The notes: a model not told the origin generated them from the letters alone. A DNA stretch of 21,038 bases from CAZESH01 sp964514665 (GCA_964514665.1 CAZESH010000045.1:1-21038), one strand, 5' to 3'; positions 7,622-15,662 are shown, numbered from the stretch's first letter. Translations and numbers: made by a program.

Positions 7622-7712
7622 CCGAATATGTCTTTTGGATGCTGCCCATGAAAATTCCCCTCCGAGTAAACTGTAGTGCTCGTTTTAAGCACTGTCTACT
7701 CAAAGGGGATCC
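7622..7712 (-). pseudogene. Remnant of the left end of an IS3-like insertion sequence
   Basis: On the minus strand a ribosome binding site (GGAGGGG) and an ATG at 7649 begin MGSIQKTYS, which resembles the first residues of IS3-family OrfA proteins. The frame then runs into the MITE-like element and stops at 7578. Upstream of the ATG is a long imperfect hairpin (7657-7708), as is common near IS ends. If the MITE and one TA are removed in thought, the frame continues as ARENAIRL and stops, so only a short fragment survives. IS family assignment is tentative. Confidence 0.45.
7657..7708. repeat. Long imperfect hairpin after the large hydrolase gene
   Basis: The arms are CCCCT..GAGTA..AGTGCT and AGCACT..TACTC (written ACTC)..AGGGG around a 7-nt loop. 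On the minus strand it is followed by AATTTTC, so it could also end transcription from the hydrolase gene, although the T-run is short. It probably derives from the end of the IS remnant next to it. Confidence 0.5.
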
Positions 7713-7767
7713 TAATCACAGGGATGCAGTTTGGATAAGGCTAGTCAACAAGCTTGTAGATCTTGAG

Positions 7768-10700
7768 TTACTGTCCTACTGAAATATTGTCCAAATTAAT
7801 GCAGTCGTCCTGATTGGCAAGCTCTCCCTTAAACTCGATGGTATTGATGCCTGCAACAAGGCTCAGGCTTTCCAGTTCCTCTGCCCAGGTTTCCCAATTC
7901 CCCGTACCGTTAAACACGATATCCTTCACTTTCGTTCCGTTAACGTATAGTCCGACGGTCCGGTTAATGGATGCCGTGCCGACAGGTCCTGCCGAATATC
8001 TGGAAACAAGGCTATAGCTTCCGGCGCCAGGAACGGTTACCTTGATTTTGGTCGACATCGTTCCTGATCGGTCGTAACCCGCAACAAATCCGGTTCCCGT
8101 ATATTGGGTATGATCGGACATTACTATGGTTCCGCCCAGAAGCGTTTCATATTCTGCCTCGTATACTTGCGCAGTTGATGTTCTATACGTCGGCGTCGCC
8201 GTTCTTTCGTTCCATATCGAGCTGTCGCCGCTCGCATTTACGGCAACTACGGCAAAATAGTAATTGGTTCCATTGGTCAGCCCCGTAACTTCGTAAGGAC
8301 TTGCAGTTACTCCCGTGATGGTGTTGGTGTAAATTCCCGGCTGTGTGCCGTACTTGATTTTGTACGACGTTGCCCCGTTGGAGGTTTGGAACCATAGCTT
8401 GACTTTGCCGTTCCCGGCTTGCTCTGCATACAGTAATGGAGAGCTTGCAACAGCTTCCGTCGTGAACGAGTAAATGCCGCTTGCATCTGCCGTCGAGTTG
8501 GCCAAGTCCTTGGTGTACGCCGTCACCCGCCAGTAATAAGTGGTATTCGGGCTTAACAGATTAGGCTCGAACGTATATTTGTTGTAGATCATGCGGTCTC
8601 TTACTAACACCGGACTGGACATATCCGCACTAGGCGAAACCTCCAGCTTGTAGAAGAAAGCGTTCTTCGGCTGCTGCCATGACAATACCGCCCTTGTGGA
8701 AATTGCCGTTGCCCCGTTTGCGGGCGCCGTAAGGCTGAAACTTGTCGGCGCGGAGCTTGCCGGCTTGGTCGTAAAGTATTGGACGGGACCGTTCATCGGC
8801 CGTTCGCCGTTAGCGTTCGCCGCATATACCATCCAGTAATATTTCGTATCATTCGCCAGTGCGGTTGTCGGCTGATAATAACCTGCTGTCTGTGTTCCGA
8901 ACTGCGGCGTATCCATCAGGCTGGTGATGCCCGACTGGTTAATGACCGGGTTAGACAAATCACTGTTGGTTGAAACAACTAATCTGTACGAAGTTGCATT
9001 GTAAGCCTTCGACCACATGAACTTCGGTGTGGTGGATTCGTTCGTGAAGTTGGTCGAAGGCAGGTATGGCCCGAATTGCGCAGGTACCCCCGTATTCGCC
9101 CCAACGATGAACGAATATACCGCATTGTTGGAAACCGGGGTGCTGCCGTTTGAATTGACGGCTGTTACTCTCCAGTAGTATTTTTGACCCGTTGTCAGAG
9201 CCGTGCCTACGTTATAGCTTGTTCCGGCAATACCCGTTTGGTTGATAACCGGGCTCGACAGATTCTTGTTGACGGATACTTTCAGGTTATAGCTTGCCGC
9301 GTCCTTTGCCGCAGTCCATGTTAGCGAAGGCGTGGCGGTTGCTACCTCTCCGTCATCAGGCGCCATTTGATGGAAGAAGCTTGGTGGGGCTGCGATTTTC
9401 TTCAGAACAGCCATCCAAGATTCGTTCGCTCCGACATTGTTAACCGTAAAAGTCAAATTATCCGTAGAGGAAGGTGTTATGCCGGATTGATAGACAAGCC
9501 CGTCGTTTTCAGTGGACGTGATCTTGTAGAGGTCGATTCGGATGTTTTGACCGCTGTAGGGCTGGTTGTTCAGAACGATCCTTTTATTTCCGGCAGTTCC
9601 GTTGTTGACGAATATGATTTTTGATTCGTTCCGGTCTTTGCTTGCTACAGCCGTGAAGGCCGTGCTGCTGTCATCGGTTGTTGCGCTTACAATCTCGCCC
9701 GACAACTGGGAGAACATATAGTATACCCACCACATGGGTGTCCGGTATCCGGGATTTTGCTGCGTTTTGTTGGTCTGCAGCAAATCGCTCATGCCGTTCC
9801 AGTTGTAATTTTGGATGACCCCTTTAATCGTTTGAGTCAAACCCGAGTTGATTACATTCGCCATGTCTCTCGCCCAATTGGCCTGGTCCGTCGTGAACGA
9901 ATTGTTTTCTTCATAAATCCGGTTCTTGCCGTTCGCCTCCGGATATTGGGCCTGCCATCCCTTCACCGTATCGTTCCAGCTTTTGAGCTTGCTCAGGCTA
10001 TCGAAGGATTGCGATGCCCAATCATTATGCCAAGTAGTACCTTCGATTGAAAGCTTGTTCTGACTTGCATACGGCAGCCAGTCCTGACTGCTCTGGTAGG
10101 TTCCAAATCCTACCCCGCTTGGTCCGAGAGCCGGAATTTCCTCCGGATATACTTCCCTCAGCGCGTTCCAGACGTTGTTATAGGTTGTCGTGGTGCCCGT
10201 CCATTGTTCGTTCGTCAAATTGGCGAAATCAATCTTTGCTCCATTGTCTTTGTAATATTGGAGAACATCCTTGATATACTGCTTGAACCACGCCGGATTG
10301 GTCGGGTCCCCACCCCAAGGATTATTGTTCGGGACCGTCCATGACGGATGCATGCCAAGAATGAAATACCATTTCAGACCGTTATCGGTCGCCCGTTTGT
10401 AAGCTTCGAGGCTTCTGGCCAGTACGCTTTCTTCATATTGATATTGGGCCGGATCCCCGTCTCCGACCGCCATAAAATTTTGAACGGGAATCGATTCCCT
10501 GTTCATAATCGGTCCGAGCAGCGTCATCCTGCTGTCGGGAACATCATAGTTCGACGTCAAAATGTAACCGAACATGCCCCTGTCCACTTGTCTCGTTGCA
10601 TTGGCAAAATCTACAGTCACCGTCGGGTCCGGGTTGACCGTGACCGTAACCGTAGCCGAGTTTCCGTTATATTGAGCGGTTATCGTTGCAGTTCCGGGGC

Positions 10701-11835
10701 TGACGCCGGATATCAATCCGGAGGCGCTAACGGTCGCAATGGATGAATCCGAAGAATTGAAGGTCGAATTAGCTGTCACATCTGTTATCGTTTCATTGGT
10801 ATATACTGCGTTAACCTTCGTCTGTACGCTGCCGGATTCCGAAGTTGTATACAAGCTTTGCTCAAATTTGATGGCATAGATAACAGGATTGGATACATTC
10901 TTCCAAATCGACAGCTTGTCGAGGTTGATTGAATCGCTATTATCACCGGAAGTCAAATCCGTATACGTGATTGTATTCGTACCCGCGTTGAGAATAACCG
11001 TCCTTACATCGTCCGACCAGGATTCCCAATCACCCGTACCCGGAAGCGTAACGCTGCCCTGACTTACGCCATTGACCACAAGGCCTACCGTCCTGTCGTT
11101 CGGCCAACCGCTTACCTGCCCGGCGCTGTATCTGAGAGCGATATTAAAATCCCCTGAAGTGCCGACGGTCACCGTAAACATCGTTTGTGCCGTGCTGCTG
11201 TTATCGTAGCCGGCTACAAATCCGCTGCCTGTATAGCCGGTATGATCCGTCGCCACTTTGGCAGTTCCGGAAAGCGTTGCGTCTTCCGCTTGATATGCGG
11301 TTGCATTAACCGGTATTGTCGTACTGTCGCCGACACTCAGCTTGTCCAAATTGATCGAATCGCTATTATCGCCGGAAGTCAAATCCGTATACGTGATTGT
11401 ATTCGTACCCGCATTGAGACTAACTGTTCTTACATCGTCCGACCAGGTTTCCCAATCACCCGTACCCGGAAGCGTAACGTTGCCTTGACTTACGCCATTG
11501 ACCACAAGGCCTACCGTCCTGTCGTTCGGCCAGCCGCTTACCTTCCCGGCGCCATACCTGAGATCGATGTTGTAATTTCCTGAAGCGGCGACGTTTACCG
11601 TAAACGTTGTTTGCGCCGTGCTGCTGTTATCGTAACCGGCTACAAATCCGCTGCCCGTATAACCGGTATGGTCTGTGGCAATTTTGGCGGTGCCTGACAG
11701 CGATGCGCTTTCCGCCTGATAAACCGTTGGCGGCATCGCCGTGCTTGCGTACGTAAACTGCGCGGGAATCGTTCCGAGCAAAATCATGCTGGCCAGCAAT
11801 AATAACAGATATGCTTTTACGCGCTTAATTAACAA
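7768..11835 (-). CDS. Secreted multimodular glycoside hydrolase: two CBM35/6-like, Big2, clan GH-A-like barrel, four FN3-like, CBM35/6-like
   Basis: A 1355-residue extracellular enzyme. Residues 1-30 are a signal peptide (KR, then hydrophobic, cleavage near TYA). Carbohydrate-binding modules are at 39-169 and 181-311 (87% identical to each other), and a more distant one at 1224-1355 (YEAE start, WETW, CINLDNISV end). A Big2 domain spans ~316-405. The catalytic region is ~405-815. It shows FILGMHPSW, NLTNEQW with E543 as likely acid/base, and IYEENNSF with E642 or E643 as likely nucleophile. The ~100-residue spacing fits retaining clan GH-A enzymes. The domain vaguely recalls GH39, GH30 and GH79 but I cannot assign a family. 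FN3-like domains fill ~816-1223. There is no sortase motif or SLH domain. The start is TTG, with GAGGAGG 7 nt upstream; the ATG overlapping that site is out of frame and stops after five codons. Regulation probably runs through the 26-bp element upstream. Confidence 0.88.
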   Translation of the reverse strand: MLIKRVKAYLLLLLASMILLGTIPAQFTYASTAMPPTVYQAESASLSGTAKIATDHTGYTGSGFVAGYDNSSTAQTTFTVNVAASGNYNIDLRYGAGKVSGWPNDRTVGLVVNGVSQGNVTLPGTGDWETWSDDVRTVSLNAGTNTITYTDLTSGDNSDSINLDKLSVGDSTTIPVNATAYQAEDATLSGTAKVATDHTGYTGSGFVAGYDNSSTAQTMFTVTVGTSGDFNIALRYSAGQVSGWPNDRTVGLVVNGVSQGSVTLPGTGDWESWSDDVRTVILNAGTNTITYTDLTSGDNSDSINLDKLSIWKNVSNPVIYAIKFEQSLYTTSESGSVQTKVNAVYTNETITDVTANSTFNSSDSSIATVSASGLISGVSPGTATITAQYNGNSATVTVTVNPDPTVTVDFANATRQVDRGMFGYILTSNYDVPDSRMTLLGPIMNRESIPVQNFMAVGDGDPAQYQYEESVLARSLEAYKRATDNGLKWYFILGMHPSWTVPNNNPWGGDPTNPAWFKQYIKDVLQYYKDNGAKIDFANLTNEQWTGTTTTYNNVWNALREVYPEEIPALGPSGVGFGTYQSSQDWLPYASQNKLSIEGTTWHNDWASQSFDSLSKLKSWNDTVKGWQAQYPEANGKNRIYEENNSFTTDQANWARDMANVINSGLTQTIKGVIQNYNWNGMSDLLQTNKTQQNPGYRTPMWWVYYMFSQLSGEIVSATTDDSSTAFTAVASKDRNESKIIFVNNGTAGNKRIVLNNQPYSGQNIRIDLYKITSTENDGLVYQSGITPSSTDNLTFTVNNVGANESWMAVLKKIAAPPSFFHQMAPDDGEVATATPSLTWTAAKDAASYNLKVSVNKNLSSPVINQTGIAGTSYNVGTALTTGQKYYWRVTAVNSNGSTPVSNNAVYSFIVGANTGVPAQFGPYLPSTNFTNESTTPKFMWSKAYNATSYRLVVSTNSDLSNPVINQSGITSLMDTPQFGTQTAGYYQPTTALANDTKYYWMVYAANANGERPMNGPVQYFTTKPASSAPTSFSLTAPANGATAISTRAVLSWQQPKNAFFYKLEVSPSADMSSPVLVRDRMIYNKYTFEPNLLSPNTTYYWRVTAYTKDLANSTADASGIYSFTTEAVASSPLLYAEQAGNGKVKLWFQTSNGATSYKIKYGTQPGIYTNTITGVTASPYEVTGLTNGTNYYFAVVAVNASGDSSIWNERTATPTYRTSTAQVYEAEYETLLGGTIVMSDHTQYTGTGFVAGYDRSGTMSTKIKVTVPGAGSYSLVSRYSAGPVGTASINRTVGLYVNGTKVKDIVFNGTGNWETWAEELESLSLVAGINTIEFKGELANQDDCINLDNISVGQ
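10903..11295 (-). repeat. Tandem CBM coding repeat, unit 2
   Basis: Encodes residues 181-311 of the large hydrolase. It matches unit 1 (11329-11721) at 114 of 131 residues, and the DNA is also very similar, with long runs of identity, so the duplication is recent or kept similar by gene conversion. The changes cluster in residues 43-60 of the module. Confidence 0.9.
11329..11721 (-). repeat. Tandem CBM coding repeat, unit 1
   Basis: Encodes residues 39-169 of the large hydrolase, starting YQAESASL and ending INLDKLSVG. It is joined to unit 2 by an 11-residue linker (DSTTIPVNATA). Confidence 0.9.
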
Positions 11836-11933
11836 TTTGCATCCTCCTCGATGTTCAACATACTTCTTTTCTTAAACCAAACAACCGAATAAAAAGCTCT
11901 ATTTTTTGCTGCCTCCTCCTTCCGTCTAAATTT

Positions 11934-11947
11934 TGTAAGCCCTTTCA
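11934..11947. promoter_or_regulatory. cre-like site in the 5' leader of the large hydrolase gene
   Basis: TGTAAGCCCTTTCA fits 13 of 14 positions of the CcpA consensus, but the mismatch is in the otherwise strict central CG. It lies about 48 nt downstream of the predicted -10, a position where CcpA can act as a roadblock. The central mismatch lowers confidence. Confidence 0.35.
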
Positions 11948-11994
11948 ATAAATCGCAACTCCAGCCCCTTTCCTTTTCATCCCCGTCGCTCAAG

Positions 11995-12000
11995 ATTCTA
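11995..12000 (-). promoter_or_regulatory. Predicted -10 hexamer of the large hydrolase gene
   Basis: TAGAAT on the minus strand lies 22 nt after the 26-bp element, the same spacing as at the ABC operon. The leader to the TTG start would be about 150 nt. No good -35 is present, consistent with activation. Confidence 0.5.
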
Positions 12001-12022
12001 CTACGAAAAAGAATGCAGCAAC

Positions 12023-12048
12023 ATTCTAAAATTATAAGAAAGGTGGAC
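12023..12048 (-). promoter_or_regulatory. 26-bp putative YesN-type regulator binding element, copy 2
   Basis: This copy matches the one at 7391-7416 except for its two central variable bases (AT here, TG there). It lies directly upstream of the -35 position of the large hydrolase gene and just beyond the terminator of the regulator gene, between the two. Confidence 0.65.
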
Positions 12049-12071
12049 TAATCTAAAGAAACTCAGCATAT

Positions 12072-12105
12072 AAAAAACGCCCGGAATAATCATTTTCCGG
12101 GCGTT
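12072..12105 (-). terminator. Intrinsic terminator of the two-component operon
   Basis: On the minus strand AACGCCCGGAA, an 8-nt loop and the perfect complement TTCCGGGCGTT form an 11-bp stem followed by a run of T residues. It lies 11 bp after the stop of the response regulator gene and separates it from the hydrolase promoter. Confidence 0.9.
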
Positions 12106-12116
12106 CTCATGACCTC

Positions 12117-13649
12117 TCACTTATGAACCTTCTGGTACTCCCCAGGCGTCATGCCTGTCGCTTCTTTAAAGACCCTGTTGAAATATTTGGGATCGGAGTA
12201 TCCGATCCTTTCAGCAATTTCAAAGGTTTTGAGATCCGTTTGCAGCAACAACCCCATCGCCTTTTTTATTCGTACTTCTTTCAAATAGACGGTAAACGAT
12301 TTGCCTACTTCCTTGTTAAACAGCGTGCTCAGATATTCCGGGGTCAAATTCAGCATATTCGCCGTTTCATCCAGAGACAGTCCGCTTTGATACCGCTCAT
12401 GAATAAGCCGAATAGTCTTATGAATCGCAACGCTATACTGCGGGTTCGCATCCGCAGTGTCCGAGATAAGGGTTCCCGCCTGTTCAAATACTTGTCCGAT
12501 CTCGTCTCGTGTTTGAGATTTCATCAATTGATTCAAAAGCTGCTGCCGGTCAACGTAGGATACCCTCCAAGGGTGAATCTCACCGGCGATATGCAGAAGC
12601 GATGAAAGAAAACGAACGCAGCTTTCCAAAATGTGTCGAGGATGATACGGTTCTTTATAAATGAGCGATAGAAAGGATTCCAAAAGCGGCCCCGCTTTAT
12701 GCGGTTCAGCAGATGAAAGAACGGCTTTGGCTCTGCTTTCGAGCTCAACCGGGTAGGGCAGTTGTTTGACGGTTACGGCCTCAATTCTTTCCATCGCGAT
12801 ACATGCTTGATTCCCGATTACAATGGACCAAGGGCGGTTTTCCCGAATCTGCTGAACACATGCAGACAATTGATTAATCGCTGTAATTTGGGCATTCGAA
12901 ACAACATGCTTCAACTTAGCCAGCTCGAACGCAAGCTTTCCCGGATTCGCTTCGCTTTCCTTGCAATTCGTCTGGTCTGTTTGACAGATCGCCAGAACTT
13001 CGTGAAACGAGCTTATTTCAAGCGCAATGCGCCTGCTTCCGGCAACTTCGTCCAGATAGGCGAGAAGCGTATTTTTCGCCATCATCTTATTCAACTCGTA
13101 TTCGATGCCTAGATAGATGTTGATAACATCTAAACGTTTGTCGGGATCAAATCCCATGATCTTGTATAGATAATCATTCATGGCCTCTTCCGTTACATCG
13201 CCGTCAAGCAGAAATTTATGCAAAATGTGCTCGGACTGTTGATTTAGATCCCCTTCCAAAGGGCGGGATAACTTTTGACGAAGCAATTCGCTTTGCATCA
13301 AATTCAACGATTGGGTCAGATCCTCCACCGTAATCGGTTTCAGCAAATATTCGGTAACTCCTATTTGAATGGCTTTCTTTGCATATTCGAATTCCGAATA
13401 GCCGCTTAAAATCACTGTCTTTTGGTGAATCCCCTTTTCTTTGAGAAGCTCCAGCATTTTGATCCCATTCAGCAACGGCATATTGATGTCTACAAATACA
13501 AGATCGGGCCGCAAACGTTCAATGACTTCCATTCCCTCAAGCCCGTTCTTCGCTTCCCCGACGACAACGAAATCCGAATTGATTTTACCGATTAATCGAA
13601 CCAGCCCTGTTCTTGTTTTTACTTCGTCTTCCACTACTACGATGTTCAT
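12117..13649 (-). CDS. Response regulator with C-terminal AraC-type DNA-binding domain (YesN-like)
   Basis: A 510-residue cytoplasmic transcription regulator. Residues 1-120 are a CheY-like receiver with acidic pocket D8/E9, phospho-acceptor D54 (FVDINMP), S82 and K104 (YLLKPI). The middle ~120-405 is the poorly conserved linker region usual in YesN proteins. Residues ~408-510 hold two helix-turn-helix motifs of the AraC family (LSLDETANMLNLTPEYLSTLF and TFEIAERIGYSDPKYFNRVFK, ending MTPGEYQ). The gene overlaps the kinase gene by 4 nt (ATGA), so they are a cognate pair. The ATG at 13649 has GGAGGA about 7 nt upstream. The location directly upstream of the large hydrolase gene, and two matching elements in the hydrolase and transporter promoters, suggest it activates both. 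The targets are inferred. Confidence 0.95.
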   Translation of the reverse strand: MNIVVVEDEVKTRTGLVRLIGKINSDFVVVGEAKNGLEGMEVIERLRPDLVFVDINMPLLNGIKMLELLKEKGIHQKTVILSGYSEFEYAKKAIQIGVTEYLLKPITVEDLTQSLNLMQSELLRQKLSRPLEGDLNQQSEHILHKFLLDGDVTEEAMNDYLYKIMGFDPDKRLDVINIYLGIEYELNKMMAKNTLLAYLDEVAGSRRIALEISSFHEVLAICQTDQTNCKESEANPGKLAFELAKLKHVVSNAQITAINQLSACVQQIRENRPWSIVIGNQACIAMERIEAVTVKQLPYPVELESRAKAVLSSAEPHKAGPLLESFLSLIYKEPYHPRHILESCVRFLSSLLHIAGEIHPWRVSYVDRQQLLNQLMKSQTRDEIGQVFEQAGTLISDTADANPQYSVAIHKTIRLIHERYQSGLSLDETANMLNLTPEYLSTLFNKEVGKSFTVYLKEVRIKKAMGLLLQTDLKTFEIAERIGYSDPKYFNRVFKEATGMTPGEYQKVHK

Positions 13650-15475
13650 GTGACATTCCTCCGAGGCGAAAAATCAGGGATGAATAAAGTGACCTTCGTA
13701 CCGATGCCCAATTTGCTGCTTATCTCCCAGGTTGCTTCATAGCCATAATATATCCTCAATCTTTCGAAAACGTTGGTAAGCCCGATTCCCCGAATTCCTT
13801 CTTTGTTGCCTCGAAGCAAGCTGCGGACGGTTGCTTCGTCCATCCCCGTTCCGTTATCTTCAATTTCGATTTGAATGAACGGGCCGGGGCCTTTATGAAT
13901 GCGAATGTAGAGCTGGCCGTCAGATTTTTTGCCCGAAAAGCCATGAATAATGGAATTTTCAATAACAGGCTGCATAAGCAGCTTATAGATCGGAAAATGA
14001 AGCAAGCTATCGTCAACGTCGATATGGCAACGGAAGGAATCATTGAACCGACTTTGCTGCAAATAGACGTACTGCTTCAACCAATCCAGCTCATCCTTCA
14101 CGGTAACGAGCTTATTACTGTCACTAATGCAATATCGTAAAATTAGAGCTAACCCTTTCAACATTCGGCTGATCTCATGCTCATCTTTTTCGATAGCCAT
14201 CCAGTTGATCGAATCCAATGTATTATATAAAAAATGGGGATTAATCTGTGCCTCCATTGCACGAATCTCCGCTTCTTTTTGCTTCTGAACCGCGCTTCTA
14301 GTCTCCAACATAAGCTCATTGATGTGGCTCATCATTTTATTAAAGCTGTTGGAAATAATAGAGATCTCATCTTTCGAATTCTCGATAATTTGAACGCTCA
14401 GATTCCCCATCTGAGCTTTCTTCATGGCTGCAACAACCTTGCCGATCGATTTGGTAAGATTTCTTGAAACGTAAAGGATGAGAAAAATGGAGCCGATAAT
14501 CGCGATCAATCCGGATATCAAGCTAAAGCGCTGCATGGCATACATTTCATGAAACAGCTCGTTTTTATCCGTAAGGTTCACTAACGTCCAGCCGTTTTGG
14601 TCAAGTTTCAGTTGGTTCACAATGACCGATTTCCCGCGCATTAAACCGGATTTTTCGGCCAATTCGTTAAAACTGCTATCCGTTGGGGGCGGGCTGTTCT
14701 TACTCACAGAGGATCCGATGAACGATTTTACCGGAAACGATACGATGTTCTGGTCGGCGTCTAAGATCATCGTAAAACTTTTCAAGCTGTCAGTGCCGCT
14801 TTGTTCGTTCAACGGCATATTGCTCGCTTGATTCAATACGTCTTCATCTATGCTTAATACAATCATTCCCATTTCCTCTGTATATCCGAACTGTATGCCC
14901 TGCAGTTTTTGTGCGATGTGAAAAATATATTGGTCCTTGTCGTTTATTTTCCCCATATATGCTGGCGTTGTGAAGTTGGTTTTCCTTACTGAGGCCATCG
15001 TATTCTTATAAATCGCAAGTGTTCTCACATCCTTGACATCGGACCACAAATTGTCGATGTTGGAGCCTGTCAATTTGTCGAAGCAAATCACTTTTCCAGT
15101 TGCCGTAAAAACAGCCACACTGCGTATGCCTTCTTTAGCATAAGCGTAACGGGACAAAATTCCTCTCAATTGACTGCTGTAACGGGCAACCTCATAATCG
15201 GAACCCATATTGATCTTCTCAACCGTTTCATTGATGCTGTCGTCCGAAAAAATCTGATATACGATATCTTCGTACGCAAGCAGAGTCGTATTCAGATTTT
15301 TAGCGGTTTGAACCAGGTTGTAACTGACAAGCTGATCAATTTTTTGAGTCATGGAGATTGAAGAATTGGTGTAGGTAATCGTTTGAACTAGAAGAATCGG
15401 TAAAACGCTCACAAAAATAAAACTGAGGATTAGTTTCATTTTAAAAGTCAGACTCAATCTTGTTCTTTTTAACAT
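13646..15475 (-). CDS. Membrane sensor histidine kinase (YesM-like, HisKA_7TM-independent His_kinase family)
   Basis: A 609-residue membrane kinase. The first membrane helix (MKLILSFIFVSVLPILLVQT) and the second near residue 330-350 (LISGLIAIIGSIFLILYVS) enclose a ~290-residue extracellular sensor that resembles double-CACHE sensors. A HAMP linker follows. The kinase core has the YesM-type phospho-acceptor H414 in INPHFLYNT, the N box QPVIENSIIHG, the G1 box DNGTGMD and the G2 box GIRGIGLTNV. I chose the ATG at 15475 because GGGAG lies 6 nt before it; the ATG at 15481 touches that site and is too close to be used. It would sense an extracellular sugar, or a sugar-loaded binding protein, and phosphorylate the overlapping response regulator. 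The ligand is unknown. Confidence 0.95.
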   Translation of the reverse strand: MLKRTRLSLTFKMKLILSFIFVSVLPILLVQTITYTNSSISMTQKIDQLVSYNLVQTAKNLNTTLLAYEDIVYQIFSDDSINETVEKINMGSDYEVARYSSQLRGILSRYAYAKEGIRSVAVFTATGKVICFDKLTGSNIDNLWSDVKDVRTLAIYKNTMASVRKTNFTTPAYMGKINDKDQYIFHIAQKLQGIQFGYTEEMGMIVLSIDEDVLNQASNMPLNEQSGTDSLKSFTMILDADQNIVSFPVKSFIGSSVSKNSPPPTDSSFNELAEKSGLMRGKSVIVNQLKLDQNGWTLVNLTDKNELFHEMYAMQRFSLISGLIAIIGSIFLILYVSRNLTKSIGKVVAAMKKAQMGNLSVQIIENSKDEISIISNSFNKMMSHINELMLETRSAVQKQKEAEIRAMEAQINPHFLYNTLDSINWMAIEKDEHEISRMLKGLALILRYCISDSNKLVTVKDELDWLKQYVYLQQSRFNDSFRCHIDVDDSLLHFPIYKLLMQPVIENSIIHGFSGKKSDGQLYIRIHKGPGPFIQIEIEDNGTGMDEATVRSLLRGNKEGIRGIGLTNVFERLRIYYGYEATWEISSKLGIGTKVTLFIPDFSPRRNVT

Positions 15476-15508
15476 ATGCATCTCCCGATTGATTCAACGT
15501 CAGTTCCT

Positions 15509-15514
15509 AGTATA
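15509..15514 (-). promoter_or_regulatory. Predicted -10 of the two-component operon
   Basis: TATACT on the minus strand lies 33 nt before the chosen kinase start. The -35 position is weak. Just upstream on the transcribed strand are two small palindromes, AGCATATGCT (15532-15541) and AGCATGCT (15514-15521), the second of which overlaps the -10 by one base. Confidence 0.45.
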
Positions 15515-15618
15515 GCATGCTGAACCATCGAAGCATATGCTATCAAAGCGAAGACCTCCGACTTTTCATGGTTCTAAGTCTCTTAAAATTCTCCCTTCTG
15601 CGGGCGGAAAACAAACTC

Positions 15619-15644
15619 GCCCCAAACCGTTAGTCCCCCTCAGG
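15619..15644 (-). repeat. G-rich repeat core, copy B
   Basis: On the minus strand CCTGAGGGGGA, four bases, then CGGTTTGGGGC. It is the same pair of 11-mers as at 7520-7544. The surrounding sequence (about 15550-15660) is only loosely related to the MITE-like element; AGACCTCCGAC at 15552-15562 may be a worn end. Confidence 0.65.
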
Positions 15645-15662
15645 ACTTATGCGAACAAGTAT

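Noticed and set aside
10903..11721. Possible CRISPR-like or satellite repeat because of repeated DNA
   Set aside because: The repeat has only two units of ~393 bp in frame within one protein, so it is a domain duplication rather than an array.
12117..12605. Plus-strand open frames opposite the response regulator
   Set aside because: They lie inside the conserved AraC-type domain of the minus-strand gene and have no independent support.
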